Assembly (NCBI GenBank): GCA_001298575.1
Contig: LJCV01000088.1
Coordinates: 26,610 to 90,609, forward strand
From: Actinobacteria bacterium OK074
GTDB taxonomy: Bacteria; Actinomycetota; Actinomycetes; Streptomycetales; Streptomycetaceae
DNA length: 64,000 nt
Direction of reading: 5' to 3'
The notes under the pieces were generated by a model. The model was given only the letters and a program-made list of their open reading frames with translations. It was not told the DNA's origin and did not search any database. Each line of letters opens with the position of its first letter. The stretch's first letter is position 1. Positions 8,787 through 19,320 of the stretch are shown piece by piece. The position numbers and the translations under genes are program-made.

Positions 8787-11628
8787 CGCGCTTGGTCCCT
8801 TCGGGGTCGTAGAGGACGAAGTCGGCCACCTCGACGGGCACCAACTCCTCGCCCACCGGGGCGAGGAGGGTCTGGCCGATCCTGGCCCGGCCGTCGGCGA
8901 CGAGGGCGAGGGCGAAGGGGCGGCCGAGGGCCGGGCTGTGGTAGCTGGAGGTGACGTGGCCGAGCATCGGCACCGGCACCGTCTCCACGTCGACGTCCGG
9001 GGCGACGAGTTGGGTGCCTTCCGGTAGCCGGGTCGTGCGGTCGCTCGGGAGCAGGCCGACGAGTTGCTTGCGGTCGGTGCGGGCGGTGTCGGCGCGGGAG
9101 TAGGACCGCCTGCCGATGAAGTCCTTCTGCTTCGAGACCACCCAGGACATGCCCGCGTCCTGCGGGGTGACGGTGCCGTCGGTGTCCTGGCCGACGATGA
9201 TGTAGCCCTTCTCGGCCCGCAGCACGTGCATGGTCTCGGTGCCGTACGGGGTGATGCCGTAGGGCTGTCCGGCTTCGTGGACCTGCTCCCAGACGGAACG
9301 GCCGTACCACGCCGAGACGTTGATCTCGTAGGCGAGTTCGCCGGAGAAGGAGATCCGGCAGATCCGGGCCGGGATGCCGGAGGCCAGGGTGGTCTCGCGG
9401 AAGGCCATGAACGGGAACGCCTCGGCCGACAGGTCGACGTCCGGGGCGAGTCGGTCCACGACCGCGCGCGACTTCGGTCCCACGACGGCGATCGTCGCCC
9501 ACTGTTCGGTCACCGAGGTGCAGTGGACGTCGAGTTCGGGCCACTCGGTCTGCGACCACTCCTCCAGCCAGTCCAGGACGCCCGCGGCGCCGCCGGTGGT
9601 GGTGGTCATGAAGTAGCGGTTGTCGTCGAGGCGCAGGGTCACGCCGTCGTCGAAGATCATGCCGTCGGGCTTGCACATGACGCCGTAGCGGGCCGTGCCG
9701 GGCTTGAGCTTCTTGAAGGCGTTGGTGTAGACGCGGTTGAGGAACTCGCCCGCGTCCGCACCCCAGATCTCGATCTTGCCGAGGGTGGAGGCGTCCATGA
9801 AGGCCACGCCCTCCCGGGCCGCACGGCACTCGCGCGCCACGGCGGTGTCCATGTCCTCACCGGGCCGGGGGTAGTACCGGGGGCGCTTCCACTGCCCGAC
9901 GTCCTCGAACTCCGCCCCGTGCCCGACGTGCCAGCCGTGGATGGCGGTCGTGCGCTCCGGGTCGAAGAGTTCGCCGCGCTCCCGCCCGGCCAGCGCGGCG
10001 AACGCCACCGGCGCGTACGGCGCCCGGTAGGCCGTGGTGCCGATCTCCCCCGGTGAGCCGCCGAGGACCTGGGCGATCACGCCGATCGCGTTGACGCCGG
10101 ACGTCTTGCCCTGGTCGTTGGCGGTGCCGAGCGAGGTGTAGCGCTTGACGTGCTCCACACCGCGCATGCCGGCACCGGTGGAGCGCAGGACGTCGGCGAC
10201 GGTCGAGTCGCGCTGGAGGTCCACGAAGTGGCTGTCCCAGTCGCCGGGTTCACCGTCGGGGGCGGGCACCAGCCACAGCGCGCGCGTCGGCGCGGGCGCG
10301 CTGCCGGGGGCGGGCGGCGGCACGGGAACCGGGAACCCGGCGTCCGTCGCGGCCAGCGCACCGGCCCGCGCCCCTTCGGCCCGGCAGCCGTCGAGGTCGT
10401 ACGTCCCCTGCGCCGCGCCCACGACCCGCTGGTCCGGTACGGCGCCGTCGGGGACGAAGGCGACCAGGTCCTCGTCCCAGCGCAGCCGGCCCTGGCGCTG
10501 GCTGTGCAGGTGCACGACCGGACTCCAGCCGCCGGAGACGGCGAGCAGGTCGCAGTCGAACGACTGGGGTGCACCGGCGAGTTGACCGTCCTCGCCGAGG
10601 GCCTGGACGGTGACGCCGGTGAGCCGTCCTTCGCCCGTGGTGTCGACCACCGCGCTGCCCGTCAGCACCCGCACCCCGGTCCGCGCGGCCAACTCGGCAG
10701 CCCGGGGCGAGAGTTCGGGGCGCGCGTCCGCGACGGCGGCGATGTCGACGCCCGCGGCATGGAGATCGGCGACCGTGTCGTAGGCGCTGTCGTTGGTGGT
10801 GCCCACCACGGCCCGCGAACCCGGGGCCACGGCGTACCGGTTGAGGTAGGTGCGCACGGCGGCGGCCAGCATCACGCCGGGGCGGTCGTTGCCGGCGAAG
10901 GTCAGCGGACGTTCGTGCGCACCGGTCGCCAGGACGACCTGGCGGGCCCGGATGTGCCACAGCCGCTGACGGGAGACGCCCTGCGGGGCGGCGGCTCCGA
11001 GGTGGTCGGTACGCCGCTGGAGGGCCAGCACGTAGTTGTCGTCGTAGGACCCGAAGGCGGTGGTGCGGTGCAGGACGACGGCCTCGGCGGCGGCGTCGAG
11101 TGCCGCGCGGGCCTCGGCGGCCCACCGCGGGAGGCCGGGCCCGGAGAGCAGCGAACCGCCGCACTCGGGCTGGTCGTCGACGAGGATCACCCGGGCGCCG
11201 GAGGCGGCGGCAGCGGACGCGGCGGCGAGTCCGGCCGGTCCGGCGCCGACGACCAGGACGTCGGTGTGGACGTACTTCTTGTCGTAGACAGCGGGGTCGT
11301 CGCCCGGGTCGAGGCGGCCCATCCCGGAGAGCGTCGTGGCGCTCAGGCCGTCGTACAGCTCCGTCGTCGTGGCCGGGAGCATCCCCTCGGAGTACGAACC
11401 GCCCAGTTGCAGCAGGGCGTTGGGCTCCTCGACGCCCGCGGTGACGATGCCGCGCGGGCGGCCTCGGTAGAGCGACGGGGCGACCTCGACGAGCCCGTTC
11501 GCCAGCATCGCCGAGGCGACGGTGTCGCCGGGGTGCCCGGTGAGTTCCCGCCCGTCGACGGTGAACCGCAGGACGGCGGAGCGGTCGATCCGGCCGCCCT
11601 GCCCGAGCCGGAAGTGCTGGTCGGTCAT
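8779..11628 (-). CDS. soxA: Sarcosine oxidase alpha subunit
   Basis: Protein of 949 residues. The N-terminal 2Fe-2S-like/ubiquitin-like part includes [18 protein letters not shown]. It is followed by an FAD/NAD Rossmann region ([32 protein letters not shown]) with [19 protein letters not shown], then a C-terminal GcvT-like aminomethyltransferase half ([21 protein letters not shown] onward). It binds the non-covalent cofactors and tetrahydrofolate of the complex. The substrate is sarcosine and the products are glycine, 5,10-methylene-THF and H2O2. The start is the ATG overlapping the soxD stop. Confidence 0.95.
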   Translation of the reverse strand: MTDQHFRLGQGGRIDRSAVLRFTVDGRELTGHPGDTVASAMLANGLVEVAPSLYRGRPRGIVTAGVEEPNALLQLGGSYSEGMLPATTTELYDGLSATTLSGMGRLDPGDDPAVYDKKYVHTDVLVVGAGPAGLAAASAAAASGARVILVDDQPECGGSLLSGPGLPRWAAEARAALDAAAEAVVLHRTTAFGSYDDNYVLALQRRTDHLGAAAPQGVSRQRLWHIRARQVVLATGAHERPLTFAGNDRPGVMLAAAVRTYLNRYAVAPGSRAVVGTTNDSAYDTVADLHAAGVDIAAVADARPELSPRAAELAARTGVRVLTGSAVVDTTGEGRLTGVTVQALGEDGQLAGAPQSFDCDLLAVSGGWSPVVHLHSQRQGRLRWDEDLVAFVPDGAVPDQRVVGAAQGTYDLDGCRAEGARAGALAATDAGFPVPVPPPAPGSAPAPTRALWLVPAPDGEPGDWDSHFVDLQRDSTVADVLRSTGAGMRGVEHVKRYTSLGTANDQGKTSGVNAIGVIAQVLGGSPGEIGTTAYRAPYAPVAFAALAGRERGELFDPERTTAIHGWHVGHGAEFEDVGQWKRPRYYPRPGEDMDTAVARECRAAREGVAFMDASTLGKIEIWGADAGEFLNRVYTNAFKKLKPGTARYGVMCKPDGMIFDDGVTLRLDDNRYFMTTTTGGAAGVLDWLEEWSQTEWPELDVHCTSVTEQWATIAVVGPKSRAVVDRLAPDVDLSAEAFPFMAFRETTLASGIPARICRISFSGELAYEINVSAWYGRSVWEQVHEAGQPYGITPYGTETMHVLRAEKGYIIVGQDTDGTVTPQDAGMSWVVSKQKDFIGRRSYSRADTARTDRKQLVGLLPSDRTTRLPEGTQLVAPDVDVETVPVPMLGHVTSSYHSPALGRPFALALVADGRARIGQTLLAPVGEELVPVEVADFVLYDPEGTKRDG

Positions 11629-11906
11629 CGGTTGTCTCCAGGGCGGGGCTCGTCGAGCCGGTAGGAGGCGAGCACCGCGTGACTGGCGGTGTCCCGCAGG
11701 ACGTTGAACCAGCGACGGCAGCCGGTGCTGTGCATCCAGCGCTCGGCGAAGGGGCCCTTGGGGTTGTCGCGGTAGAAGACGTACCGGGCCCACTGCTCGT
11801 CGGTGAGGTCCGCGGGGTTCTCCGGGTGGGGAACGTGGGCCTGTCCGCCGTAGTGGTACTCGGTCTCGTCCCGCGGCCCGCACCATGGGCAGGTGATCAG
11901 CAGCAC
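11625..11906 (-). CDS. soxD: Sarcosine oxidase delta subunit
   Basis: Protein of 93 residues with the zinc-site residues Cys6 and Cys9 (ITCPWCG) and the His-X3-Cys of [10 protein letters not shown]. This is the usual SoxD zinc-binding subunit, of normal length. It lies 10 bp after soxB and overlaps soxA. Confidence 0.93.
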   Translation of the reverse strand: MLLITCPWCGPRDETEYHYGGQAHVPHPENPADLTDEQWARYVFYRDNPKGPFAERWMHSTGCRRWFNVLRDTASHAVLASYRLDEPRPGDNR

Positions 11907-11916
11907 GGTGTCCTCC

Positions 11917-13137
11917 TCAGTGGGCCACGGCCGCGGCGCCGTGTTCGTCGATCAACGCGCCCGTGGTGAAGCGTTCGAGGGCGAAGGGCGCGTTCAGGGG
12001 ATGCGGTTCGCCCGTGGCGATGGTGTGCGCGAAGGTCCAGCCGGCGGCCGGGGTGGCCTTGAAACCGCCGGTGCCCCAGCCGCAGTTGACGTAGAGGTTC
12101 TCGACGGGGGTGGCGCCGATGACCGGGGAGGCGTCCGGGGTGACGTCGACGATGCCGCCCCAGGTGCGCAGCACGTGGGCGCGGGCGAAGACGGGGAACA
12201 GTTCGACGGCGGCGGCCATCTGCTGCTCGATCACGTGGAAGGAGCCGCGCTGCCCGTAGCCGTTGTAGGAGTCGACGCCCGCGCCCATCACCAGTTCGCC
12301 CTTGTGCGCCTGGGAGACGTAGACGTGCACGTGGTTGGACATGACGACGGTGGGGTGCACCGGTTCGTGCAGTTCGGAGACCAGCGCCTGCAACGGGTGC
12401 GACTGCACCGGCAGCCGGACGCCCGCCAGCTCGGCCAGCACGCTGCTGTGCCCGGCCGCGGCGAGGCCGACCCGGCCGGCGAGGATGCGGCCGCGGTTGG
12501 TGTCGACGCCCACGACCCGGTCGCCGTCCTTGACGAAGCCGGTGACCTCGCAGCCCTGGATCAGGTCCACGCCCAGCCGGTCGGCGCCGCGGGCCAGCGC
12601 CCAGGCGACGTGGTCGTGCTTGGCGATGCCGGCCCGCGGCTGGAAGGTGCCGCCGAGGACCGGGTACCGGGTGCGGGTCGAGACGTTGACGATGGGGCAG
12701 ACCTCGGCGACCTCCTCCGGCGTGAGCCACTCGGCGTCGACTCCGTTGAGGCGGTTGGCGTTGACCCGGCGCATGCCCTCGCGGACGTCCTGGAGGGTGT
12801 GCGCGAGGTTGAGGACACCGCGTTGGCTGAACAGGAAGTCGTAGTCCAGCTCCTCCGGGAGCCCTTCCCACAGCTTCAGCGCGTGCTCGTAGATCGCCGC
12901 GCTCTCGTCCCACAGGTAGTTGGAGCGGATGATCGTGGTGTTGCGGGCCATGTTGCCGCCGGCCAGCCAGCCCTTCTCCAGGACGGCGACGTTGGTGATG
13001 CCGTGGTTCTTGGCCAGGTAGTAGGCGGTGGCCAGGCCGTGCCCTCCGCCGCCGACGACGATGGCGTCGTAGGAGGGGCGCGGGTCGGGGTTGCGCCAGA
13101 GGAAGTCCGGGTGTTCCGGGAGCGGCGTGGCGGTCAT
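11917..13137 (-). CDS. soxB: Sarcosine oxidase beta subunit
   Basis: Protein of 406 residues of the DAO family. It has the N-terminal FAD-binding motif [18 protein letters not shown] and the segment [13 protein letters not shown], where the FMN-carrying histidine of heterotetrameric enzymes is expected. It also has the C-terminal [20 protein letters not shown]. This is the sarcosine-oxidising subunit. The start overlaps the glyA stop, so SHMT and oxidase are co-translated. Confidence 0.95.
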   Translation of the reverse strand: MTATPLPEHPDFLWRNPDPRPSYDAIVVGGGGHGLATAYYLAKNHGITNVAVLEKGWLAGGNMARNTTIIRSNYLWDESAAIYEHALKLWEGLPEELDYDFLFSQRGVLNLAHTLQDVREGMRRVNANRLNGVDAEWLTPEEVAEVCPIVNVSTRTRYPVLGGTFQPRAGIAKHDHVAWALARGADRLGVDLIQGCEVTGFVKDGDRVVGVDTNRGRILAGRVGLAAAGHSSVLAELAGVRLPVQSHPLQALVSELHEPVHPTVVMSNHVHVYVSQAHKGELVMGAGVDSYNGYGQRGSFHVIEQQMAAAVELFPVFARAHVLRTWGGIVDVTPDASPVIGATPVENLYVNCGWGTGGFKATPAAGWTFAHTIATGEPHPLNAPFALERFTTGALIDEHGAAAVAH

Positions 13138-14453
13138 GCGGGGCCTCCGTAAAGGGGGAAGGCGGAGGTGAGCTTTCCGACTCGGGCGCGCAGTTCGTCG
13201 TCGGGCCGCTCGCCCTTCAGTGCCTCCGCGACGATGTCGGCGACCTCCCGGAACTCCGTCGCGCCGAAGCCTCGGGGGGCCAGGGCCGGGGTGCCGATCC
13301 GCAGTCCCGAGGAGACCATCGGCGGGCGGGGGTCGAAGGGCACCGCGTTGCGGTTGACGGTGATGCCGACGCGGTGCAGCCGGTCCTCGGCCTGCCGCCC
13401 GTCGAGGGCGGAGCCACGCAGGTCGACGAGGACCAGGTGGACCTCGGTGCCGCCGGTCAGCACGCTGATCCCGGCCTCGGCGACGTCGTCGGCCAGCAGC
13501 CGTCCGGCCAGGATCCGGGCCCCCTCCAGGGTGCGCCGCTGGCGCTCCTTGAACTCCTCGCCCGCCGCGACCTTGAAGGCCACCGCCTTCGCCGCGATCA
13601 CATGCTCCAGCGGGCCGCCCTGCTGGCCGGGGAAGACCGCGGAGTTGATCTTCTTGGCCAGGCCGGCCCGGCTGAGGATCACCCCGCCGCGCGGACCGCC
13701 GAGGGTCTTGTGGGTGGTGGTCGTGACGACGTCGGCGTACGGCACCGGGTTCGGGTGCAGGCCCGCGGCCACCAGTCCCGCGAAGTGCGCCATGTCCACC
13801 AGCAGATACGCGCCCACCTCGTCCGCGATCCGGCGGAACTCCGCGAAGTCCAGCCGCCGGGGGTAGGCCGACCAGCCGGCGACGATCATCCTGGGCCGGT
13901 GCTCACGGGCGAGACGCTCGACCTCGCCCATGTCGATCCGGAGGTCGGCGGCGCGCACGTGGTAGGGCACGACGTTGTAGAGCTTGCCGGAGTAGTTGAG
14001 GCGCATGCCGTGGGTGAGGTGGCCGCCGTGCGCCAGGTCGAGCCCGAGGATCGTGTCGCCGGGGTCGAGCAGCGCGAACATCGCGGCCGCGTTGGCCTGG
14101 GCGCCCGAGTGCGGCTGCACGTTCGCGGCCTCGGCGCCGAAGAGTTCCTTCACCCGGTCGACGGCCAACTGCTCGACGACGTCGACGTGTTCGCAGCCGC
14201 CGTAGTAGCGGCGGCCCGGGTAGCCCTCGGCGTACTTGTTGGTCAGCACCGAGCCCTGGGCCTCCATGACGGCGGCCGGGGCGAAGTTCTCCGAGGCGAT
14301 CATCTCCAGGGTGGACTGCTGGCGGCGCAGTTCGGCATCGACGGCGGCGGCGATGTCCGGGTCCAGCTCGCTCAGCGGAGTGGAGAGGGAGGAGGTGGTG
14401 GAGGAGGAGGTGAACGTGCTGATCGACGGGTTCGCCGCCATCTGAGCTGCCAT
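13134..14453 (-). CDS. glyA: Serine hydroxymethyltransferase
   Basis: Protein of 439 residues with the PLP-lysine motif [14 protein letters not shown], the N-terminal LEMIASENF and the [18 protein letters not shown] signature. It interconverts serine and glycine with THF/5,10-methylene-THF. About 28 Ser/Thr-rich residues precede the conserved start of the fold, and an internal ATG four codons in is an alternative. As first gene of the sox operon it is probably a second, catabolic SHMT that uses glycine and methylene-THF from sarcosine. Confidence 0.93.
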   Translation of the reverse strand: MAAQMAANPSISTFTSSSTTSSLSTPLSELDPDIAAAVDAELRRQQSTLEMIASENFAPAAVMEAQGSVLTNKYAEGYPGRRYYGGCEHVDVVEQLAVDRVKELFGAEAANVQPHSGAQANAAAMFALLDPGDTILGLDLAHGGHLTHGMRLNYSGKLYNVVPYHVRAADLRIDMGEVERLAREHRPRMIVAGWSAYPRRLDFAEFRRIADEVGAYLLVDMAHFAGLVAAGLHPNPVPYADVVTTTTHKTLGGPRGGVILSRAGLAKKINSAVFPGQQGGPLEHVIAAKAVAFKVAAGEEFKERQRRTLEGARILAGRLLADDVAEAGISVLTGGTEVHLVLVDLRGSALDGRQAEDRLHRVGITVNRNAVPFDPRPPMVSSGLRIGTPALAPRGFGATEFREVADIVAEALKGERPDDELRARVGKLTSAFPLYGGPA

Positions 14454-14487
14454 CTGAGCACCATCCTGAGAGCCAACTAATGAGCAA

Positions 14488-14499
14488 CTGATATATCAG
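14488..14499. promoter_or_regulatory. Perfect palindrome, likely GntR operator between glyA and its regulator
   Basis: CTGATATATCAG is a perfect 12-bp dyad in the 94-bp gap between glyA and the divergent GntR gene. It lies 34 bp from the glyA start and 48 bp from the regulator start. It is a strikingly AT-rich island in this GC-rich sequence and is suited to co-regulation of both directions. Confidence 0.6.
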
Positions 14500-14547
14500 C
14501 CTCTGCGGTAAGGTATGTGAGCTTGCCGGACCGGTCAAGGGGGCCTC

Positions 14548-15213
14548 ATGCAGCAGGTGGCGACCGAACCCATGGGCGAGGAACTCTCCCTCGCCGAACG
14601 CGCCTACCGCGCCGTCCGCGACCGGCTCGTCATGCTGGAGATCCGCCCCGGCGCACCGATCAACGAGGAGCAGCTGGCACAGTCCCTCGGCGTCGGACGC
14701 ACTCCGGTGCGCGAGGCCCTCAAGCGGCTCCAGTACGAGCGCCTGATCACGACCTACCCGCGGCGCGGGACCTTCGCCACCGACGTCAACATCACCGACC
14801 TGGCCCATATCTCCGAGGTGCGCCAGGAGTTGGAGCCGCTGGCCGCCGCCCAGGCGGCACGGCGGGCCACGGCCGCGGACCGCGCGGCCCTGACGGCGCT
14901 GCGGCGGCAACTGGCGGCCGTGGACTCCCGTCGGCACGACGCCGCCGAGCTGATGCACCTCGACCTGCGGGTCCACCGCGCCATCTACGCCGCCACCCAC
15001 AACCCCTACCTGGAGGACACCCTCGTCCGCCACGACAACCTGGCCACGCGCATCTGGTGCCTGTTCGTCGACCGGCTGTCCGACATGGCCGGGCACGTCG
15101 AGGAGCACGGGCCGTTGATCGAGGCGATCGTCGCGGGCGACCCCGACCGGGCGGCACGGCTCGCCCGCGGCCATGTCGAGGGCTTCGAGCGGGCCATTCG
15201 CGGCGCCATGTGA
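14548..15213 (+). CDS. GntR-family (FCD) transcriptional regulator
   Basis: Protein of 221 residues with an N-terminal winged helix (PGAPINEEQLAQSLGVGRTPVREALKRLQYERLI) and a C-terminal FCD helical domain. The FCD domain carries the metal/ligand residues of DLRVHRAIYAATHN and the final HVEGF. It is divergent from glyA-sox with a perfect palindrome between them, so it is the likely local repressor. The ligand might be sarcosine, glycine or a precursor such as creatine or betaine; this is inferred from context only. Confidence 0.88.
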   Translation: MQQVATEPMGEELSLAERAYRAVRDRLVMLEIRPGAPINEEQLAQSLGVGRTPVREALKRLQYERLITTYPRRGTFATDVNITDLAHISEVRQELEPLAAAQAARRATAADRAALTALRRQLAAVDSRRHDAAELMHLDLRVHRAIYAATHNPYLEDTLVRHDNLATRIWCLFVDRLSDMAGHVEEHGPLIEAIVAGDPDRAARLARGHVEGFERAIRGAM

Positions 15214-15339
15214 GCCGTCGTCAACTCGCTTGAGGGCGGCTGGAGTTGCCGCTGTCTCGGTGCGCGGCGCCCCGGGGCTCCTCCGGGCGCAGACGGGGTC
15301 TGCCCGCCGGCCTGGTCCACAGATGCGGGGCGGCGCCGC

Positions 15340-15982
15340 CCTCCCGGGGGGCTGGGCGATCATGCAGCGGACGCAGCGTTCGATCTTCACCCGCCACAGC
15401 CGGGCGGCCTCGTTCCCGTCGGCGTCGCGCAACGCGTCGTAGACGACCGCGTCCTCGGTGGTGATGGTGTCGAACGCCTGGCTGTAGTCCGTGTCCAGGA
15501 CGGTGACGAACATCCGCAGCCGGGCCGTGAGGCGTTCGAAGGTGCGGGAGGTCCGCGGGGCGGGCGAAGGCGTCCCGGAAGCGCGGGTCGACTTCGCGGA
15601 TACGGGCGTGGTCGTGCTCCCTGGCCGCCGTACGGACCTCCGCCAGGGCCACCCCGGCCGGACCGAGGCGCCCGGGGCCGAGCATGGCGACGCGGCGGAT
15701 GAGCAGCGCGCCGAGGCCGGCGCGCAGGGCGTAGAGATCGAGGACGTCCTTCACGGTGACGGTGGGCACGGCGCTCACGCCGCCCGGAAGCGGATCGAGC
15801 ATGCCCTCCTCCGCCAGCGCCTACAGCCCCGCCCGCACCGCACGGCGGGAGAGGCCGGGCCGGGCCACGAGCGGCGCCTCCCGGACCCGGTCGCCGGGCC
15901 GGTGGTCACCGGCGAGCACGGCGGCGAGCACCGCTTCGCGCAGCAGGCCCACGGCGGGGCCGGAGGCGCCGGGCGCCGCCAC
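15340..15982 (-). pseudogene. Decayed GntR/FCD regulator
   Basis: On the minus strand the translation from about 15982 reads like a GntR winged helix (LREAVLAAVLAGDHRPGDRV). It hits an in-frame TAG at 15821-15823 where the recognition helix should continue, then resumes with ALAEEGMLDPLPGG. A recognisable FCD stretch (DLYALRAGLGALLIRRVAML) is then broken by a frameshift near 15560, after which the domain end continues in another frame (TDYSQAFDTITTEDAV). Two lesions make a sequencing error unlikely. The boundaries are approximate. Confidence 0.7.
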
Positions 15983-16162
15983 CCGTGCCGTTGTGGAGAG
16001 GCCGGGAGCGCCGAGTGCGCACGTGCCGTGGTCGTTCGAGTCGTTTTCCAGGGCCGCGGATGGCCGGGGTGTCGTACGCCGGGCGCGGGGTGCCGACCCG
16101 GCTGAAGGGGGGCCGCGGACGGGGTCCAGGTGGTGGACCAGGTCAGCTTCCCGCAGTACTCG

Positions 16163-17488
16163 TCACGCCGTCCTGACAGTTCGTCCGGCGACCATGACGA
16201 GCAAGGGCCGGTGCAGGAGCGCGAGGTCTGTCCTCGGATCCCCCGGCACCGCGACGAGGTCGGCACGCAGGCCGGGCGCGATCCTGCCGGTCACCCCGCC
16301 CAGGCCGAGGGCGTTCGCCGTCCCGCCGGTGGCCGTCTCGATGACCTCCAGCGCCGACAGGCCCAGGTCGCGGTAGAGGTCCAGGGCGCGGCTGAGGCTG
16401 TCGTGGGGGGTACCGCCGATGCCGGAGTCCGTACTGACGACCAGTGACACACCCGCCGCACGCATGACCTGGAGCTGTTCCAGACGTTGCTCCCAAGGCA
16501 GCCGACCGGTGGCACCGCGGGCGCGATGGTTCACCGTCGTGCTGAGCGCCACCTGCCGCTCGGCCATGAGCGCCACCGTGTCCCGATCGACGCGGAAGCC
16601 GTCGGGGGTCATCCACGTCCCGTGCTCCACCGAGTCCACACCCGCCTCCACCGCCCGCACGATCCCCTGAGTGCCGTGGGCGTGCGCGGCGACCATCAGC
16701 CCGGCGTCGTGGGCCGCGCGGACCGCATACCGCAGCCGCTGCGCGGAGAACTGGCTGTGGAAGGGCGAGGAGGCCGCGGTGAGGAAGCCTCCGGTGACCA
16801 TGATCTTCATCCACTGCGCGCCCTGGCCCCGGTTGCGCCGCACGAGGTCCGCCACGGCCTCGTCGCTGTCGCAGGCCCCGCCCATCACCGCGCAGTGACC
16901 GCCGGGCGTGGTCAGCGGGATTCCGGAGCCGACCAGATGGGGGCCGGGGCTCCGCCCGTCGTCGATCTCCTGCCGGAGGATGTGCTCCAGGTGCGCGGGC
17001 GCCCCCAGGTCCCGGGCCGTGGTGATCCCGGACGCGGCCATGCGGGCGGCGTTGGCCCGCATGAGGGCCAGCACGCCCTCGTACTCCCCTGCTCCGAGCC
17101 GACGTGCCAGGGCTCCCATGGGGTCGGGCCCGGCGTCCAGTGCGAGGTGCGTGTGGCCCTCGATCAGTCCCGGCAGGAGCGACGCACCCGGGAGCCGTAC
17201 GTGCTCGACACAGCCGGCGTGCCCGCAGTGGCCGACGCGTTCGGACCGGCCGCCGTCGGCGGCGTCGCAGCCTTCACGAGCACGGTCGCCGCCCAGTTCT
17301 GGGGGGAGGCGGTCGAGCGGGCCCGTCCACACGATGGCTCCGTCCCTGACCAGCACCGCCCCGCGGGGGACGACCGCGCCCGAACCGCCCAGGATGACGC
17401 GGTCCGCGCTCAACAGGACGTCGTGGGCTCCGGCTGCCGGCCGACGCGGTCCGTCGGCCGTGGGGAGGACCTCGCAGGGGTCAGGCAT
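16163..17488 (-). CDS. Amidohydrolase-superfamily metal hydrolase
   Basis: Protein of 441 residues. It has the HxH motif EGHTHLALD, a lysine in KIMVTGG that would be carboxylated, His residues in AHAHG and SVEHGTW, and the Asp of VSTDSG. This is the complete binuclear-metal set. The layout resembles the imidazolonepropionase/Xaa-Pro and Xaa-Arg carboxypeptidase-like branch. There is an unusual insert around residues 70-95 rich in Cys and His (HCGHAGCVEH). It overlaps the cupin gene and is last in the cluster's minus-strand operon. Hydrolysis of an amide or peptide bond in the product or precursor is inferred. Confidence 0.8.
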   Translation of the reverse strand: MPDPCEVLPTADGPRRPAAGAHDVLLSADRVILGGSGAVVPRGAVLVRDGAIVWTGPLDRLPPELGGDRAREGCDAADGGRSERVGHCGHAGCVEHVRLPGASLLPGLIEGHTHLALDAGPDPMGALARRLGAGEYEGVLALMRANAARMAASGITTARDLGAPAHLEHILRQEIDDGRSPGPHLVGSGIPLTTPGGHCAVMGGACDSDEAVADLVRRNRGQGAQWMKIMVTGGFLTAASSPFHSQFSAQRLRYAVRAAHDAGLMVAAHAHGTQGIVRAVEAGVDSVEHGTWMTPDGFRVDRDTVALMAERQVALSTTVNHRARGATGRLPWEQRLEQLQVMRAAGVSLVVSTDSGIGGTPHDSLSRALDLYRDLGLSALEVIETATGGTANALGLGGVTGRIAPGLRADLVAVPGDPRTDLALLHRPLLVMVAGRTVRTA

Positions 17489-17903
17489 CGCCGGTACCGG
17501 GCCTGGGGTTCCCGCTCGGGCGCGCGGAGTGCCGGTCGTGCTCCTGGAACACCTCGACCACCAGTGACCGGGGGTGGATGACCGCCCCGTGCGGCTCGTC
17601 CCGCGCCAGCGAGAAGCAGCCGCCGGAGTGGTACGACACGACTCCGTCCGGCGTCTCCAGGTCCACCTGGCCGGCGATGACGAACCCCAGTTGGGGACCG
17701 TGCGCGTGGCTGAGGACCGTACCGCCGTCGGGGAAGGACCACAGCACGACCTGGCCGTGCATGCCGCCCACGAGATGCCCGCGCGCGCCCGGGAACCGCA
17801 CGTCCGCCTCCGGCAGTTCGCGGACCCAGCCGGGATAGTCGGCCCAGTGTTCGCCGTCGCGGGGAGCGGTGTCCCCGCCCCGGACGGTCCGGCCTGTGTT
17901 CAT
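17481..17903 (-). CDS. Single-domain cupin
   Basis: Protein of 140 residues. It contains one cupin barrel with motif 1 around SHAHGPQLGFVIAGQ (His66, His68, Gln71 in place of the usual Glu) and motif 2 with His105 (DEPHGAVIHP). Small cupins in antibiotic loci act as isomerases, epimerases or dioxygenases; BacB of bacilysin is a double cupin that isomerises a prephenate-derived acid. The start ATG overlaps the upstream stop and its end overlaps the amidohydrolase start. The function is open. Confidence 0.75.
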   Translation of the reverse strand: MNTGRTVRGGDTAPRDGEHWADYPGWVRELPEADVRFPGARGHLVGGMHGQVVLWSFPDGGTVLSHAHGPQLGFVIAGQVDLETPDGVVSYHSGGCFSLARDEPHGAVIHPRSLVVEVFQEHDRHSARPSGNPRPGTGDA

Positions 17904-19180
17904 CGCTGCGTCGCTCCTTCGCGGGGGTGATGCCAGGTGTAGGAGTCGGACGGCCGTCTGCCGAAGTTGTGGGGCCCGAGACGGCCGTAGTAGTCGAGGC
18001 GCAGGGCGCGCATGGCCCGCAGCGTGGTGTCCGTGTGTACGGCCTGATCCCGCACGAAGTCCCGGGGCGTCCAGGTGCACATCGCGGCCCGGTGGGGTGC
18101 CGCTTCGGTCAGGTCGGCGGGGTCCGCCGCCCGCCAGGCGCGCAGCAGGACGCCGGCCGCCGCCTCCCGGGCCGCCGGCACATCGCTGTGGACGAGCAGG
18201 AACATGGCGGTGAGGGCGGTCTGGAAGACGCTGAGGACGTCGCCGCGCCCGCCCAGCCGCTCCTCCAGCACGTCGAGCGTCTCCGGGAGGACCCGGGTGC
18301 CGGCCTCTGGTACGAACAACCGCTGGAGGAGTCCGACTGCCGCCTCGACCGCCTGGCCGGAGCCGATCGGGTTGGGCAGGGAGAGTTCCCTGGCCCGCAC
18401 GAGCGCCTCGGTCTGCGCAGCGGCCAGCAGGCCGTCGGCGGCCACTGCGCCGGCGGGCCCCAGAATGTCGGCGTACCGCAGGACCCCGTCCGACGGGACC
18501 GGCACGTTCGCTCGCAGCCCTTCGAGGAGGAGTTTGCGAAGCTGCTGCCGCGACGACCCGCGGACTCCGCCCGGCTGGGGCGGCAGCAACAGCAGTGCGG
18601 CGAGTTGGTGGACCACGACCTCCAGCGTTTCGCGAGGTCCCACCCGCGGTGCGGGCGTTCCGGGCGGCGTTCCACCGCCGGCCAGGGGGTGGGGCAGGCC
18701 CAGCCACAGGTCGACGCCGAAAAAGGACCGGACGCGTGGCAGGTCGCGGCGCCGCACGTGGAAGCACGTGGTGAGCAGGTCGGGTGCCTGGGCGTTCATG
18801 GCCCGCGCGAACACTTCGGCCGCCGCCGTCCCGGCCGGTCCGCCACCGCTCGCACCTGCCCCGGCCGGATCGTCCCCGTCTTTCCCGTCCGCGCCGGGGC
18901 CGTCCGGGTCGTCGACGACGAGGACGAAGTCCAGGTCGGAAGCGAGTGCCACGTCGTGGCCGGTACCGACCACAGACGCCTCGGACCGGGCGAGCGAACC
19001 GGCCAGGTACAGCGCGGCGCCGTCGCCCAGGTGCGCGGTGCACCAGGACGCGGCCCGGTCCAGGTGCACGGCCAGGCGTCGGCCGATCCGCAGCCGGTCC
19101 GCTGCCGGGACGAAACGTGTGTGCCCGAAGAAGGCCGCGGTCAGCTCGTCGGCGGACGGCTGAATGCCGTTGACGTACAT
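17900..19180 (-). CDS. Pol-beta-fold nucleotidyltransferase-like protein
   Basis: Protein of 426 residues. Residues 58-90 read LYLAGSLAR...SDLDFVLVV, the hallmark Gly61-Ser62 followed by Asp82-X-Asp84 of the minimal Pol-beta nucleotidyltransferase fold. A linker rich in Gly/Asp (about 90-115) and a long helical C-terminal region follow. Such enzymes transfer NMP to proteins, antibiotics or small molecules. Neighbours are a BacA-like gene, a dehydrogenase and a cupin, all on the same strand and mostly overlapping. It was not matched to any named family; it could be a pathway enzyme or a self-resistance modifier. Confidence 0.6.
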   Translation of the reverse strand: MYVNGIQPSADELTAAFFGHTRFVPAADRLRIGRRLAVHLDRAASWCTAHLGDGAALYLAGSLARSEASVVGTGHDVALASDLDFVLVVDDPDGPGADGKDGDDPAGAGASGGGPAGTAAAEVFARAMNAQAPDLLTTCFHVRRRDLPRVRSFFGVDLWLGLPHPLAGGGTPPGTPAPRVGPRETLEVVVHQLAALLLLPPQPGGVRGSSRQQLRKLLLEGLRANVPVPSDGVLRYADILGPAGAVAADGLLAAAQTEALVRARELSLPNPIGSGQAVEAAVGLLQRLFVPEAGTRVLPETLDVLEERLGGRGDVLSVFQTALTAMFLLVHSDVPAAREAAAGVLLRAWRAADPADLTEAAPHRAAMCTWTPRDFVRDQAVHTDTTLRAMRALRLDYYGRLGPHNFGRRPSDSYTWHHPREGATQR

Positions 19181-19320
19181 GGGGGCTCCCTCTCATGCAT
19201 ACGGGCGATGGACACGGCCGGACGACGGTGGACGGCGGCGGCCGGCGGACGAGGGCCGACCGCCGGCCGGGAAGGCCGGACGTGGCGCGGACGGCGGGCA
19301 GGGGCCCTTCGGCGCGCGAG

